From NCBI GenBank assembly GCA_963575745.1, contig CAUYUJ010017902.1, positions 103,501 through 167,500 of the forward strand: a DNA stretch of 64,000 nt, read 5' to 3'. This stretch comes from Prorocentrum cordatum. Its lineage: Eukaryota > Sar > Dinophyceae > Prorocentrales > Prorocentraceae. The position numbers and the translations under genes were made by a program. This document shows positions 21,794-32,459 of the stretch, in pieces (the first letter of the stretch is position 1; each line of letters opens with the position of its first letter). A model generated the notes under the pieces. The model saw nothing but the letters and a program-made list of their open reading frames with translations, searched no databases and was not told where the DNA came from.

Positions 21794-21842
21794 TGCTGGT
21801 GGAGCGAGGCACTCGTCGCCTAGCTGAGCCCCAGCCCTGAAA

Positions 21843-21860
21843 AGCCAGAACGGCTATGGT
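21843..21860 (-). other. relict dinoflagellate spliced leader
   Basis: The minus strand reads A-CCATAGCCGTTCTGGCT, 14 of 17 identical to the SL core CCGTAGCCATTTTGGCT; all three differences are transitions. It is followed by TTTTCAG and lies 50 bp upstream of the ATG at 21793, in sense orientation. SL relics in genomic 5' leaders are a known mark of retroposed, SL-trans-spliced dinoflagellate mRNAs. Confidence 0.75.
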
Positions 21861-21939
21861 GAATGGAGAACTGTTTAACTAAATTGTTTAACCAGGCGTT
21901 GGTCCATGCGTTGTTTCATTTGTTGAACCACATATGTTG

Positions 21940-22205
21940 CACGACATAGCTTACTTACACCTTACACCAAGTATATTGCACCACCAGGGTTGCGCCGCAT
22001 AGCTTGCACATAGCTTGAACCACATAGATTACACCACATAGCTTGCACTAGATAGATTGCGCCACATAGTTTGCACCACATCGATTGCACGGCATGGGTT
22101 GCACTAGATACGTTGCACCGCATAGATTGCACCACCTAGCTTCCACCAATCAGCTTGCATCTTATAGATTGCACCACATAGATTGCACCGCATCGATTGC
22201 ACCAC
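21940..22205. repeat. tandem repeat, CACATAGATTGCACCA-type unit
   Basis: About sixteen loose copies of a 16-19-bp unit (CATAG(A/C)TTGCAC(C/T)A). Confidence 0.9.
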
Positions 22206-22207
22206 CG

Positions 22208-22336
22208 ACGCCGTCAGCGTCGTCGCCGTCGTGAGCGTGGTCGTCGTCGTCGCCGTGTTCGTCGTCGCCATCGTCGTCGTGGTCGTCGTCGTAGTCATCC
22301 TCGTCGTGGTCCTCGTCGTCGTCGTCGTCGCCCGTC
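22208..22336. repeat. CGT trinucleotide tract
   Basis: (CGT)n with CGC, GGT and CAT interruptions, directly after the CATAG repeat. Confidence 0.9.
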
Positions 22337-22647
22337 TCTGACCCCCTTGTGGTCGTACTCGGCGTCGTCGCCGCCGTCGCCCTGTCCTCCCACGCGATCC
22401 CTCCATGGAGCCTCCTAGACCCAATTGCCCATGTCCTCCCAAGATGCCCCTGCGATGCCGCACAAATCTTGGCAACCTGATCTCCGTGACTGGTTGTCTC
22501 GAGCGCGCCTAGACGAGCACCTGAATGATGAGAACGGGCCTAATTTTCTCACGCGCTGAAGGACTGAGCAGCTGAAGTCGGCCTGAGTCCAACTCGACCC
22601 GCTGAAGGGCTGAGATGCTGAAGCATCTGTCTCGTGATATGCCGACC

Positions 22648-22950
22648 TCAGTCCTGAACGGGCGGGTATGGGCCTGGTCTGTCACGAAGTTCCTTCTCAT
22701 GGCTCTGCATGAACGCCTTGCGCTCGTCGTCCTCGGTCACAGCTGCGTCCAGTGAGTCGGCGGCGTTGGTTGCACGGCACCTCAAAGATCTCAACCTGCT
22801 CTTCAGGATCTGATTCATGAGCCTCTGGATGGCCAGTTCTTTGCCGAGCTTCTGGATCCTGCGGCGAACTGCGGGGGACGTGTTGGGCGGAAGCGGTGGG
22901 AGATCAGGCGCGTGCGGCTTGAGGGGGTGCCTGAGCGCCTTAGGCGCCAT
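22648..22950 (-). CDS. small ORF, 100 codons, unknown
   Basis: An ATG at 22950 opens a frame of 100 codons with protein-like, helical content (RRRIQKLGKELAIQRLMNQI, then ADSLDAAVTEDDERKAFMQS). The C-terminal residues are less convincing, so a splice donor may lie before 22690. No SL relic lies upstream, and no family is recognised. It is on the same strand as, and 0.85 kb upstream of, the 17461-21793 gene. Confidence 0.35.
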   Translation of the reverse strand: MAPKALRHPLKPHAPDLPPLPPNTSPAVRRRIQKLGKELAIQRLMNQILKSRLRSLRCRATNAADSLDAAVTEDDERKAFMQSHEKELRDRPGPYPPVQD

Positions 22951-23369
22951 GCTTTACTGTGGAGGCAAACGATGGCGAAGAGGCAGAGTGGGGACTGCGC
23001 GGCAAAGCATGGACCACCGTGGCTAGCACTGGGACAATACAATGCGTGGAGAAGTCGATGCTTGTCTTATCCTTGATCATGATAATGTACCAGCGCCAAC
23101 TCCAAATATAATCATTGAAACTGGATGTTTGGGTACTGTGGTATGGCAAGCCCGGATAATGTTTAATCACGTAAAGACATGCGGCCACAGAAAAGCGCTG
23201 CGCTCGTGGGTAAGGGCGCGCGTGTATATGCCCCCAGACGGGGAACATGCACGCATAGACGCGCGCATCATTTATTAAATCCACACGAACCTACATGCAC
23301 ACGCGCATATGTATGTGCGTATATACCTGACGCCCGAGCACACATCACCGTGCACTTGCACAGGCAAGG
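22951..23369. other. no gene seen
   Basis: Mixed sequence; 23280-23330 is rich in CACACG/TATGTGCG words. Confidence 0.4.
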
Positions 23370-23720
23370 TGGCACTGGGGCCTTGGATGGAGCTCTATAT
23401 GAGGCCACGGAACGTGTGATGGGGTGTGCCGAAAGGGGGTGTTGCCCACATGCGGGCGGCGCCACTGTGGCCTTCGGTGGGGCCCCCTATGGGCCACGAA
23501 ATGTTTGAGGGGTGTGCCGAAAGGGGGGGGGAGCACATGGACGGCGCCACTGGGGCCTTCGGTGGAGCTCCCCATGGGGCCACGAAACGTGCGAGGGGTG
23601 TGCCGAAAGGGGGGGGGCACCCACATGCGGGCGGCGCCACTGGGGCCTTCAGTGGAGCTCCCTATGAGGCCACGAAACGTGTGAGGGGTGCGCCGAAAGG
23701 GGAGGCGCCCACATGGACAT
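23370..23720 (+). repeat. minisatellite array A (four units)
   Basis: Four units of about 85-92 bp of the GGGGCCTTCGGTGGAGCTCC / GGGGCCACGAAACG family with a GTGTGAGGGGTGTGCCGAAA linker, the same linker type as array C (48300-49635). The conserved L and R flanks seen at other arrays are not present. Confidence 0.9.
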
Positions 23721-23802
23721 CCGAGGGGGTGGAAGAGGAGGTTTTTTTATCAGACCACGCACACAGGGAACATGTGAGAGAACGAAACAACTAACTTGCC
23801 AG

Positions 23803-23925
23803 TCGCGCCTGACGCAACGACACAGGCTCTCACCATCTGTCGCGCCGTCACGCTTGACGCCACGACCCAGGGCCCCGCCATCTGTCGCGCCGTCGCGCCT
23901 GACGCCACGACAGAGACCGACAGCA
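23803..23925 (+). repeat. 45-bp tandem repeat, 2.6 copies
   Basis: Unit GTCGCGCCTGACGCCACGAC followed by about 25 bases ending CCATCTGTCGCGCC. 45 bp is 15 codons, so one frame is open through it. Confidence 0.85.
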
Positions 23926-24210
23926 ACATGGAAAAACTCCGATTGGTGCGACCGCCCATCGCGTCCACACTGTTAGCCTAGGGGCCGCCCCGCGCCCGTC
24001 ACTCGCCCCGCGCCACGCTCATCCAAGGCATCTGCTACATTTCGTTGATGCCATCGCGCGCGCAAGTCCCCCCGCGTCGCCCCCCCCCCCCCCCGCCATC
24101 GCATCGCGCCGCGTCTTTCGCCCCTGCGTCGCGACGGCCAGCAGGACACAAGCGACGCCGATCTGGCGCCCCCCCCTGCAGGGCCCCAATGCGCGACCCC
24201 TCCCCCGTCC

Positions 24211-24625
24211 ACAGCGAGACGGCCAGACATCGACGGTCAGATCCACCCGAGTTGACCGACACCCGTCGGTCACATCGCCGTGAGTCGACCGCAGTCGATC
24301 GGTCAACGCGCCGCGAGCCGACCGCACTTTGTCGGTCAACTCGCGCCCCCCTGGTCCGCGTTTTTTTCAAAGTCAACTAGGTCGGTCAACTAGGGCGGTC
24401 AACTAGGGCGGTCAACTAGGTTGGTCAACTCGACTCGTCAGGTCAACTAGGTCGGTCAACTCGTTTTGGGTAGGTCAACTCGGTCGGTCAACTAGGTTGG
24501 TCAACTCGACTCGGCAGGTCAACTAGGTCGGTCGACTAGGTCGGTCAACTAGGTCAACTCGACTCGTCAGGTCAACTCGACTCGTCAGGTCAACTCGACT
24601 CGTCAGGTCAACTAGGGCGGTCAAG
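24211..24625 (+). repeat. tandem repeat, GGTCGGTCAACTAG-type unit
   Basis: More than twenty GGTCAACT words, spaced 13-25 bp and mixed with CGACTCGTCA. The left part (24211-24345) is more diverged. Confidence 0.9.
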
Positions 24626-25434
24626 TTCAAGTTGCGACTCCTTGGTGCGCGGCTTTTGAAATCAACTCGATCTTGCGACCTCTCGGTGGGCGACTTTTGA
24701 AATCAACTTGCATTTGCGACGGCGCAGGGCTCAGAAACCACCTCAGGTCGCTGGCGTCGGCATCGCCAATCGACTTGCGGGAGGCGGATTTCACCAGGCC
24801 GAGAGCGGCAGGCATACAGAAATGCAGGCCCAGGCTCGATTGACCTAGCGCGCGACGCGGCCTGGGCTGCCAGTGCGGCCACGGCAACGGGTCAGAGTGC
24901 GCGCACTTGCGCAGGTTGGCACAGTGAGCAGGGCCTCACGGCATTGCGAGCAGAACCCCACAGGCCGCGTAGGCATTGCGAGCATGGTCTCACGGCGTTG
25001 GCTGCGATGTCCGCGAAGTCGCCTGACGGTGGTGAGAGGGGGGCTGGCGGTGGTGAGAGGGGGAGCAGCAATGACGGCCGCGCGCTGGGAAGGGGCGCTG
25101 ACGCAGTTTCCGAAAGGATTCTGGTTGCATCCTGAAAGGCTTCTGCTCGGCCCCCCAAAAGCTTCTCAGAAGTTTGTTTACCCGATGATTGCCGAAGGCT
25201 TCTCGGAATGTGTTGAGCTATGCAAGAGTGGTACCAACGCCTTGCAAGGGCCTCTCACAATGTTCTGACGGGCCTCTGGCAGGTTTCCCCCGAGGCTTCT
25301 CCGAGGCGTCTCAGGAGCTCTGACAACCCAACCTGGGCTACCAAAGGGACGTCCGAGGGGGTGGATGGGGGAGGTGCTTTTACCATCGGGCCACACACCG
25401 CTTGCGTTTTTATTATGCGATCATGCCTGATCAT
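24626..25434. other. no gene seen
   Basis: 24640-24720 contains a diverged direct repeat (CTT..GTG.GCGACTTTTGAAATCAACT). The rest is mixed GC-rich sequence with no recognisable protein. Confidence 0.4.
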
Positions 25435-25600
25435 ATCATCGCACACCATCAGGACAAGCCATCACTCCATCACACACGCACCATCAGGACACCATTACCA
25501 TCAGACCATCGCACACCACACCATACACTCACACTTTATCATACCATCGCATACCATTACCATCAGACCACACACACCATCAGGACAGGTCATATTTTAT
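25435..25600. repeat. irregular ACCATCAGGACA/CACACCAT repeat
   Basis: About ten loosely spaced ACCATCA(G/C) words. Confidence 0.8.
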
Positions 25601-25689
25601 CAAACTTGCGCATAATTTGGGCTGTTATGGTGATGCTGTTTAAATTAGCGCTTAAGCTTACCACTATGTGCATTGATTATATGTTTGCC

Positions 25690-25735
25690 TGAGTGTGTGT
25701 GTGTGTGTGTGTGCGTGTGTGCGTGTGCGGGCTCG
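25690..25735. repeat. GT microsatellite
   Basis: (GT)n with GC interruptions. Confidence 0.9.
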
Positions 25736-27259
25736 TTGGGAAAGAACCCCTACAGGCTGCCTATTGGTGCGTGCAGCGGTTGCGTTGATAGTTGCATTCA
25801 TTCGCATCTGCTCGTAAGTGAGCTGAAAACCGACGACAATGAGCGACGAAGATGGGATTGAGAATGGGCCGCCACGATCTGGGAGTTGGATGAGTGCGAA
25901 CGCTGGCCGACGTGGCTCCATGATGATCGAAGCAGCCCCAAGAAGCTGACGTCCCGAAACGACCCGTTTGGCTCTATCCCGAGAGAGTGGCGGAAGGGCC
26001 ATTGTGATGGGGATGGGGTCGAAAGGGCAACGGCCAGGGGAAGTGGGGATTGGGAGAGGGGGAGGGTGTATGTGCGGGGCAATGGCGAGGAGGAGGGGGT
26101 GGGTGATATGAGTCACGGGGGCAACTTGGAATGAGGGGCCCAATAAAGGATTCCAATGTGCTGGCCCTCGGAGTGCGGATGCTTACGAAAACGTGTAGAA
26201 AGCAGAGGGACACTGTCATAGACTTCATCCTCTGGTGGCACTTCCGCAAGGCCCTGTATATTCCTCCCTCTTCCATTTCTCCTTTTCCTCGCCTTCCCCT
26301 GTCCCTAAATTGCCCGACCCTGTCTCACCTCCACCTCCTCCTCCTCCTCCGTCTCCTTCCCCCTCCATCCTCCCCCACCGCTCCCCCTTACCATTGTAAG
26401 GTGTTCTGGGAGCCCTGCGGAATCGTTGTGATAGAGCGGTGCGGTAGGCTGACGGTCGAGCGGCTCGGCCGCGCGAATGCCCCAACACCGCCGCTCCCCC
26501 AGCCGATCCCAGCTCCCATGTTGACAGATGAGGAGCTTGAGCAGATGATCGGCTAAACGCGCTTGCTTGGACGGAGCCCCCTCGGGACGGCAGCGCCAGA
26601 ACCGGGAGCTTTGGGGGGGGGGGCCAAGCTGCCTCACAAAACCGGAGCCTTTAACGCCGCGCGTGGATGAGGAGAGCAAAGTCGAGGATGGATGTACGCG
26701 GAGTGTCAAGGCGAGGAGAGGGCAGGAGGAGGACAAGGAGGGAGGAGAGGGAAGGCGATAATGAAACAGGCGAAGGGTACTGGAGGAGCAGGAACGCGAG
26801 GAGTGGGCGAGAGGAGGAAGAGGGTAGGTGGTAGCGTTTCAATGGCTTGTCGTGGACTACTGGGGAGTTTGCTTAGAGGGGAGGGTCCCCTGGGGGCCCC
26901 CGTCCTGCTCATCATCCTCGTTCTCATTATCATCGCCTGCACCCTCGGCGTTCAGGAACTCTCCAGGACGGTCCAAGATGGCTGAATACACTGTCTAGGA
27001 CGGTCCAAGACTGCTTCCAATATGAGAGATACGGATTCCAAGACGGCACGTTATATTATCTGCACCGCATGGTTACAAGACGGTCCAAGATGGCATCCAA
27101 TATTGCTAATGTTGTTCCCAACGTGATTGCCAAGATTGTCCAAGATGGCTTATGCTGTGGTTTTACTCTTTGCACCACGATGCACACGCATCGAACATTC
27201 AAGTCAAACTGCGTTGCCACAACGTGCCAATACACACATTGGCGGGCAACCTGAATACA
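25736..27259. other. no gene seen; degenerate GGTCCAAGATGGC repeat at the right end
   Basis: Mixed and GA/CT-rich sequence. 26965-27155 holds five copies of (C/G)GTCCAAGA(T/C)(G/T)G(C/G) with about 40-bp spacing. No recognisable protein. Confidence 0.45.
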
Positions 27260-28375
27260 TCATGAAGCGGCCTCGCCCTCGGTGTCGCTCGGCGGCGGCG
27301 GGCGAGCGTACCACCTCCGCTTCCCGATGTTCATGTGCTTGCGAGCCAGGGTCCTCTTCTGCTCCTTCGTCGCCTTCGGCGGGTTCGCTGGAGTCTCGAA
27401 CAACCACTGCTTCAGCATCTCATCGTCGGGAGCGCGAGCAAGGCTCATGGTGAGCGAGCAGCTTGTGTGACGGAAGCAATTCACGCACACGGACCCTGCA
27501 GGCTTCCCGCGCTGGATCCGCAAGACATCGCGCCCATGCAGGGTGAAGTACCCTGCTAAGCGCGGGCGCAACTCCTGCCACGGCTGGGGTTCTGGACTGC
27601 CAGCGCCGCCTCCGCCATCAGGATCCGCGGGCGGGCCCGCGCCGTCGCCCTCCATGCCCATGTCGTTGGACGCAGCCCGAAAGGCTTCCTCCAGCTGCGC
27701 TTGAAGATCTGGATCGACACCAGCACCAGCACCTGGACCGTCATCGCTGCTCTCGCCACCTGCCTGGGCTCCGAGCTCCCCGTACGATGCCTCCAGCTCG
27801 CTAGCAGACTCCACCGACTCGGCGCCATCGTTCATGTCGATGTCGGCGTGCTCCTTGCTGCCCTCGCCGCCAGTGTGTTTCTGCTGTGGCGGCTCCTCGT
27901 CGGCGATGGCTTGCGGGCGATGGGCAGCCTGCTTGCCCCTGCTGCGCCTGCCCCCTCGACCTCTGGCCGCGCCGCCGCTGCCTCGGCCAGAGCTACGCCT
28001 TCGGGGAAGCGCGCCCTCGAAGGTGCCCTGATCTTTGAAGGGGTCCGTGCCCATCTTCTTGATATAGGCTTGCCCGCGCTCGAAGGCGTCTCTAGAATGT
28101 GCCTGACCAAATTGTAATGGTTTCACTTTGCCATCCAGCCAGAGGTCGCCCAGCAGCTCCCGGCCCGTGATGCGAGACCACTCCAGCGAGTCCGTCGGGG
28201 TGATCACGTGATAAGTCATGCGATGCAACTTCATCGACTGCATCTCGCTCAAGCACTTCGCAATCCACTCGTCTGACGTGCATGTGGACACCGCGGGAGT
28301 GCGCCACACAGGTTCCAACGCATGCAGCTTGCAAGATCTGAACGATATACGCACATCGCAAGGTAGTTCCAGCAT
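27260..28375 (-). CDS. transposase-like gene, exon 2 (C-terminal region)
   Basis: The frame begins at 28375, directly after an inferred acceptor (GATAG|ATG), and ends at a stop at 27260-27262. N-terminal part: LELPCDVRISFRSCKLHALE, then TSDEWIAKCLSEMQSMKLHR. A Gly/Arg-rich basic segment (SSGRGSGGAARGRGGRRSRG) and a long acidic disordered stretch follow. The C-terminal 100 residues are compact (PQPWQELRPRLAGYFTLHGR) with a CVNCFRHTSC cysteine cluster that could bind a metal or nucleic acid. Joined in phase 0 to exon 1 it reads ...ALTEL-MLELPCDV..., which is smooth. It could instead be a separate ORF starting at this ATG, because an in-frame TAG precedes it in genomic sequence. Confidence 0.65.
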   Translation of the reverse strand: MLELPCDVRISFRSCKLHALEPVWRTPAVSTCTSDEWIAKCLSEMQSMKLHRMTYHVITPTDSLEWSRITGRELLGDLWLDGKVKPLQFGQAHSRDAFERGQAYIKKMGTDPFKDQGTFEGALPRRRSSGRGSGGAARGRGGRRSRGKQAAHRPQAIADEEPPQQKHTGGEGSKEHADIDMNDGAESVESASELEASYGELGAQAGGESSDDGPGAGAGVDPDLQAQLEEAFRAASNDMGMEGDGAGPPADPDGGGGAGSPEPQPWQELRPRLAGYFTLHGRDVLRIQRGKPAGSVCVNCFRHTSCSLTMSLARAPDDEMLKQWLFETPANPPKATKEQKRTLARKHMNIGKRRWYARPPPPSDTEGEAAS

Positions 28376-28956
28376 CTATCGGGTCCAGTTGGCAGCCGCT
28401 GAAGCAGACTAGGTGGCGTCCTGAATACGTGCACTGTCTCGTTACGCGTTCGAGGTGCCTCCCATCTCTCTTTCTCTCTCTATCCCTGTCTCTCTCTCCC
28501 CCGATTTCTCTCTGTATGTCTGTATGTCTCCCCCAATGTTTGCACGCGTACATCTTATGTTGTATGTTCTCGCGTGCAGCCTCGGTTCGGATCGTCTCAC
28601 AAGCGTGCCGTTGAATAATCCCCATCCTATTGTTGTTCTCTCTCTCTCTCTCTCTCCCTCCTCGTCTCTCTCCCTCTCTCTCTCACTCTCTCTATCCCTC
28701 TATCTCTCTATCCTCTATCGTTACTGGTCGTCGTCGTCTCTCGTCGTCTTCGATGTGGCCGTCGTCATCGCGTCGTTTGCGGAGGGCGCGGGCGAGGGCG
28801 AGGGTGGCATCTGCCTGCCCCCTGGGGGCCTTCGGGGTGGACCCCCAAACCAGAGCTTTTGTTGGAAGTTATAGTATGAGGGTCCGTCGGCGTCGTCGTC
28901 GTCGTCGGGGCCGTCGTCGTCGTTTTCGTCGTCGTGCACCACATTCAGGACGCCAC
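28376..28956 (-). other. inferred 581-bp intron carrying terminal inverted repeat
   Basis: Donor TTG|GTGGCG (GT at 28956-28955), acceptor GATAG|ATG (AG at 28377-28376), phase 0. The interior is CT/GA microsatellite (28460-28720) and CGT repeats (28880-28935) with stops in all minus frames. An alternative acceptor (CCACCTAG at about 28410) would coincide with the end of the inverted repeat, but then the frame stops after ten codons. Confidence 0.5.
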
Positions 28957-28957
28957 C
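28412..28957. mobile_element. introner-like element with 15-bp terminal inverted repeats
   Basis: GGTGGCGTCCTGAAT at 28412-28426 (plus) is exactly repeated inverted at 28943-28957, and both arms continue to a TGCAC(G) after 2-4 unmatched bases. In gene sense the element opens with the GT of the inferred donor and its far arm ends 36 bp short of the acceptor. Intron-creating elements with terminal inverted repeats (introners) are reported in dinoflagellates. No target duplication is evident. Confidence 0.55.
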
Positions 28958-31900
28958 AATTCTGTGAGAGCGTTTGCCGACGGCACCCGAGCGACCTCGG
29001 CCTGCGGATTGATCGAGCCCTCGAACTCCAGCTCAGTGATGTCGAAGATGTGGGGGTTGTATGTCGTGCCAGTGACCAGCGCGAGCCTCCTCGAAAATGC
29101 GCCTGCATCCCCGACAGAGGGGCCGTCGATCATGATCATCAAGTCTCCCTCATCTGCGACGGCCTTCCCAACGCTCACGATGAAATTGTAGATGCCAGCC
29201 TCGATGATGCTGAAGGCCTGCGGGCATCTGGATCCCAGCCTGTTGGCATTCCGTGCCCGTCGCAGTAGGCCCCAGAGGTCGTACTCCTTCCCCTCGTCCT
29301 CATTGTAAGCACGATCTCGTGGAACTCCGACTTCGGACTCGTCGGCGTCCAACGCGTCGGCGTGCGATGGCCAGCCATGCTCGTTCACGTAGTCAGCAAA
29401 CTCCTGTGGCGAGATGGGCGTGCTCTGGCACCCCCCGCCCCACATCGGCTGATATTCTGGCAGTGCCGCGGCCGTGGAGCTCTGCGGAGAATGCCTCCAC
29501 AGGTCATACGCCTCCTTAAAGACATCATACTCATCAGAAGTCATGGCGTCCCACATCTTGCGGAACTCCTCATGCTGGTGCTTGACCTCCCCCTCTGTCA
29601 AAGGTTTCCCCTTGAACTCCCTCGCCGCGTTCATCCACTTGTTGCGCTCGAGCAGAAACACACTCAAACCGACGCGCGTGCGCACTGCGTTGGGCTGGGT
29701 GCGCGGTTGCAGCTGCAGCGCGCAATCTTGAACCTCCCGCTGCGCCACGATGCCGTCGTCTGTGAATGCGTCGCCTGACCACTCCACCACCGCATCGACC
29801 TCGCCATTGCCCGGGGCCGAAGAAGTCGGTACCGAAGCCGCCGCTGCATGATCTGGGATGCGTGCGATCTGATTCACCAGCAATGGGTTGTAACGCAACG
29901 TTTCATGGCTCCCCGAACTCCCCATGCAAGTGGGCTTAAGAGGGTGCAAGCCGCCGCGGTGAACATGAGTCACAGCCGCTTGCATCATGAGGTCTTCCCT
30001 GGAAGCGTAGGACATATTCTTACCTCTCGTACCCTGCCGCGTAGCCCTATGCGTCACTTGTTTGTTGAGCCTCTCCACGAAGTCGATGCCGTACGGGTGG
30101 GATCTGAAGTCGCTGAGCAGCATTGCGTAGCAGTCGAATGACAGCAGGCCTGGTAGACTTGGGTACAGGCGACGGACACCGCGACTGTAGACGTCGAGCA
30201 CGTCGTTGTCAGCATTGAGAAGCTCATTCGCGATGTTCGTTTTGTGGTCCTCAGTATACTTCTCATTCACAAAGGCATACAACTTGTACGGCCATGATGA
30301 CAGGCGGAGCTCGTACCTCCTGTAAAGCGCACTCGACAGACGAAGGATCTGGCTTCTCGTCCACCTCTGGAAGGGCTCCGAGTCCATCGGCGCCCCCGTA
30401 GCTTCCACAACTGTCCATGGGTGATGCGCCGTTGCCCTGTTTGTCCACACCATCAGCAGATCCACGAGGAAGTGGAAGCAGTCGGCAACCTTGCTGCCAT
30501 GCGGATCAAGCAGCCTGTCCATTTTGCTTGGCTGAGATGCGTCATCTTGAATCGGATCCTCCATCAATGGATAGAGCAAGTGCCTATCAGCGGCATCGAG
30601 GATAATGACGTAGACTCCCAACTGCCATACCATCTCGTCCGATTGGAAATACTCTTTGATTTTTTTTGACCTGATGCGGTTGACCATCGCGAAAAAATCG
30701 TCCCTGATCTCGCCGTCTACCCCCATTTTGTCGCCAAGCTCGCCGTCGCCTTCGTCATCTTTGAAATCATTGCAAAAGCAATCCAGACCAACTCGGTATA
30801 TGATGCGCCTGAGGATCGTCTGTTTGAAATTGGGCAGGGTGTTGGTCCACCTGCTCTCTGCTGGCACTTTGTCCTGGCGCCCCCACAGTGCGTCGGTCAC
30901 GGCGGCCGTGACCTTCGCCTTTGTCTCTGCCTCGCTCTTGCAGCATGGCTGCCCTGTCGCATCGTCGTGGCACCAGTGCACCCACTTCTCCTCGCGCCAG
31001 TCGCCATTCACAACGTCGCACAGGTGTCGGAAGGCGTGCCACTGCTTGGAGTGGCCAGTCTTACGTTCATGGTGCTTGGCATTGAAATTGAAAATCGTGT
31101 CCACCAAGTGAAAAAAGGAATACTCACCGGCTGGGGACCTGCCGACTTGCCGCTTGCATTTCTGGTTGACTAACTTCTCGATGCTCTTCGTGATTCTAGC
31201 CGCAGTGGTCTGCAGCTTCTGGATCTGAGCGATGCCGTAGTGTCTCATGATATGTTGGCGGCAACCCTTGATCCGTAGTTTAGCCCTGTGGTGAATATGA
31301 ATACCACAGCAATCAGGCCAATATAGAATATTGGGCGCCTTGGGCAGCTCCTCGTGCTGTTTCCCCCAGTTCTTCATCATTACAACGTTGGAACCTGCTT
31401 TGTCGCCCATGGCCATGAACGTATATGATGTCACCTGATTGCTTAAAGCGGCCATCTCTGCAGCATCATCGATCCGAAATCTCCGTGGAATCCCCTGCTG
31501 CACTCCTGGGTACATGCATTGAGCTGATGTCCCCTCGACCGCTCTCGGCCTCACCAGCCAATACTCTCTGAATCCTCGTGCCAAGGGCCTCCGAGTGTCG
31601 AACAAGCACCACGTGACGCAGCCCCTCTGGACCAGCGTCGGCTTGGCGACGGTCCTGCTGCCCATGAACTTTTTGGTAGGTTTCCATCTGAATTTGGCAG
31701 CGACCTCGTCCCACAAGTGGCAGTAAGAGACGTGAACTCCCCGATGGCCCTTCTCATCGCGCACTCCTTTCAAAGCTGCCTTCGATTTTTCCAGCATGGC
31801 CTGCAAACTCTGCTCCTGCCTCCTATGAATAATCCTCGTGGCTGCGAGTATGAGCCGTCTGTGCTTGACCCCTATGGTGAGATTTGACTGCACAGGCAGA

Positions 31901-32412
31901 TGAGCAGCGCGGCAAGCTATTGTCATGTCACTTGGGAGGACGGGTGCCTTTCTCTTGCCGAGCTGCTTCGCCTTGGGATCTCCAAGCATCTTGGCTGCAT
32001 CGGGAATCATCGTTCGAATGGCCTGCAGCGTATGACGGTTTTCAGCTCGTTCGTCGTCTCGTTGCTTTCTCATTTTATTGAAACGGTTCTTGGACAAGAA
32101 TCTCCGTGCGTGCTCGATGTGGCTCTTCGACCTCCACTGAAAACGAACATTCCTCGGGTTCAACACTGGTGGTAATGCAGCCAATGCATAATCGATGCCC
32201 TCATGACCTGGCGCTGCACCCATGGCAGGCGGCGCCTCAGGCGCTGGTGCAGCACCTGGAGCAGCGCCATCTGGTGCCCCACCTGGTGCAGCACCTGGAG
32301 CTGGCACGACATCTCTCTCGGGCGGAGCTGGAGGAGCTGCGGCGTCATCAACAACGATATCTATATCTGGGATGTCCAGTAGGCCGAATTGCAGCACATC
32401 GTCCAGCTCCAT
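28958..32412 (-). CDS. transposase-like large protein, exon 1, with HMG-box-like segment
   Basis: The open frame has no stop from 32439 to 28945; the first ATG after the SL relic is at 32412-32410, giving about 1,152 codons to the inferred donor. An Ala/Pro/Gly-rich N-terminal 80 residues precede a basic helical region (HIEHARRFLSKNRFNKMRKQ). About residues 330-440 hold the core: GDKAGSNVVM, then YWPDCCGIHIHHRAKL and RQHIMRHYGIAQ. This spacing of an Asp-x-Ala-x-x-Asn block and an Asp-Cys-Cys-Gly-x-His block suggests an RNase H-fold, transposase-type catalytic core; I recall many dinoflagellate proteins with this core, usually unnamed. About residues 900-965 (SVFLLERNKWMNAAREF, then EFRKMWDAMTSDEYDVFKEA) look like an HMG box, a DNA-binding fold. 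Exon 2 supplies basic and Cys-containing regions. Intact over its whole length. Transposase function is inference. Confidence 0.7.
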
Positions 32413-32433
32413 CCGCACCACGTGCGGCTGGTA

Positions 32434-32451
32434 AGCCAAAATGGCTACGGA
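32434..32451 (-). other. relict dinoflagellate spliced leader
   Basis: The minus strand reads T-CCGTAGCCATTTTGGCT, a perfect match to the first 18 positions of the 22-nt dinoflagellate SL (first base variable). It diverges afterwards (TACCAG in place of CAAG). It ends 21 bp upstream of the first ATG of the 1,152-codon exon, in sense orientation, as expected of a retroposed SL-bearing mRNA. Confidence 0.9.
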
Positions 32452-32459
32452 AGAATTGC

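Noticed and set aside
26965-27155. GCCATCTTGGAC words on the minus strand as SL relics
   Set aside because: They belong to a local tandem repeat and lack the CCGTAG start of the SL.
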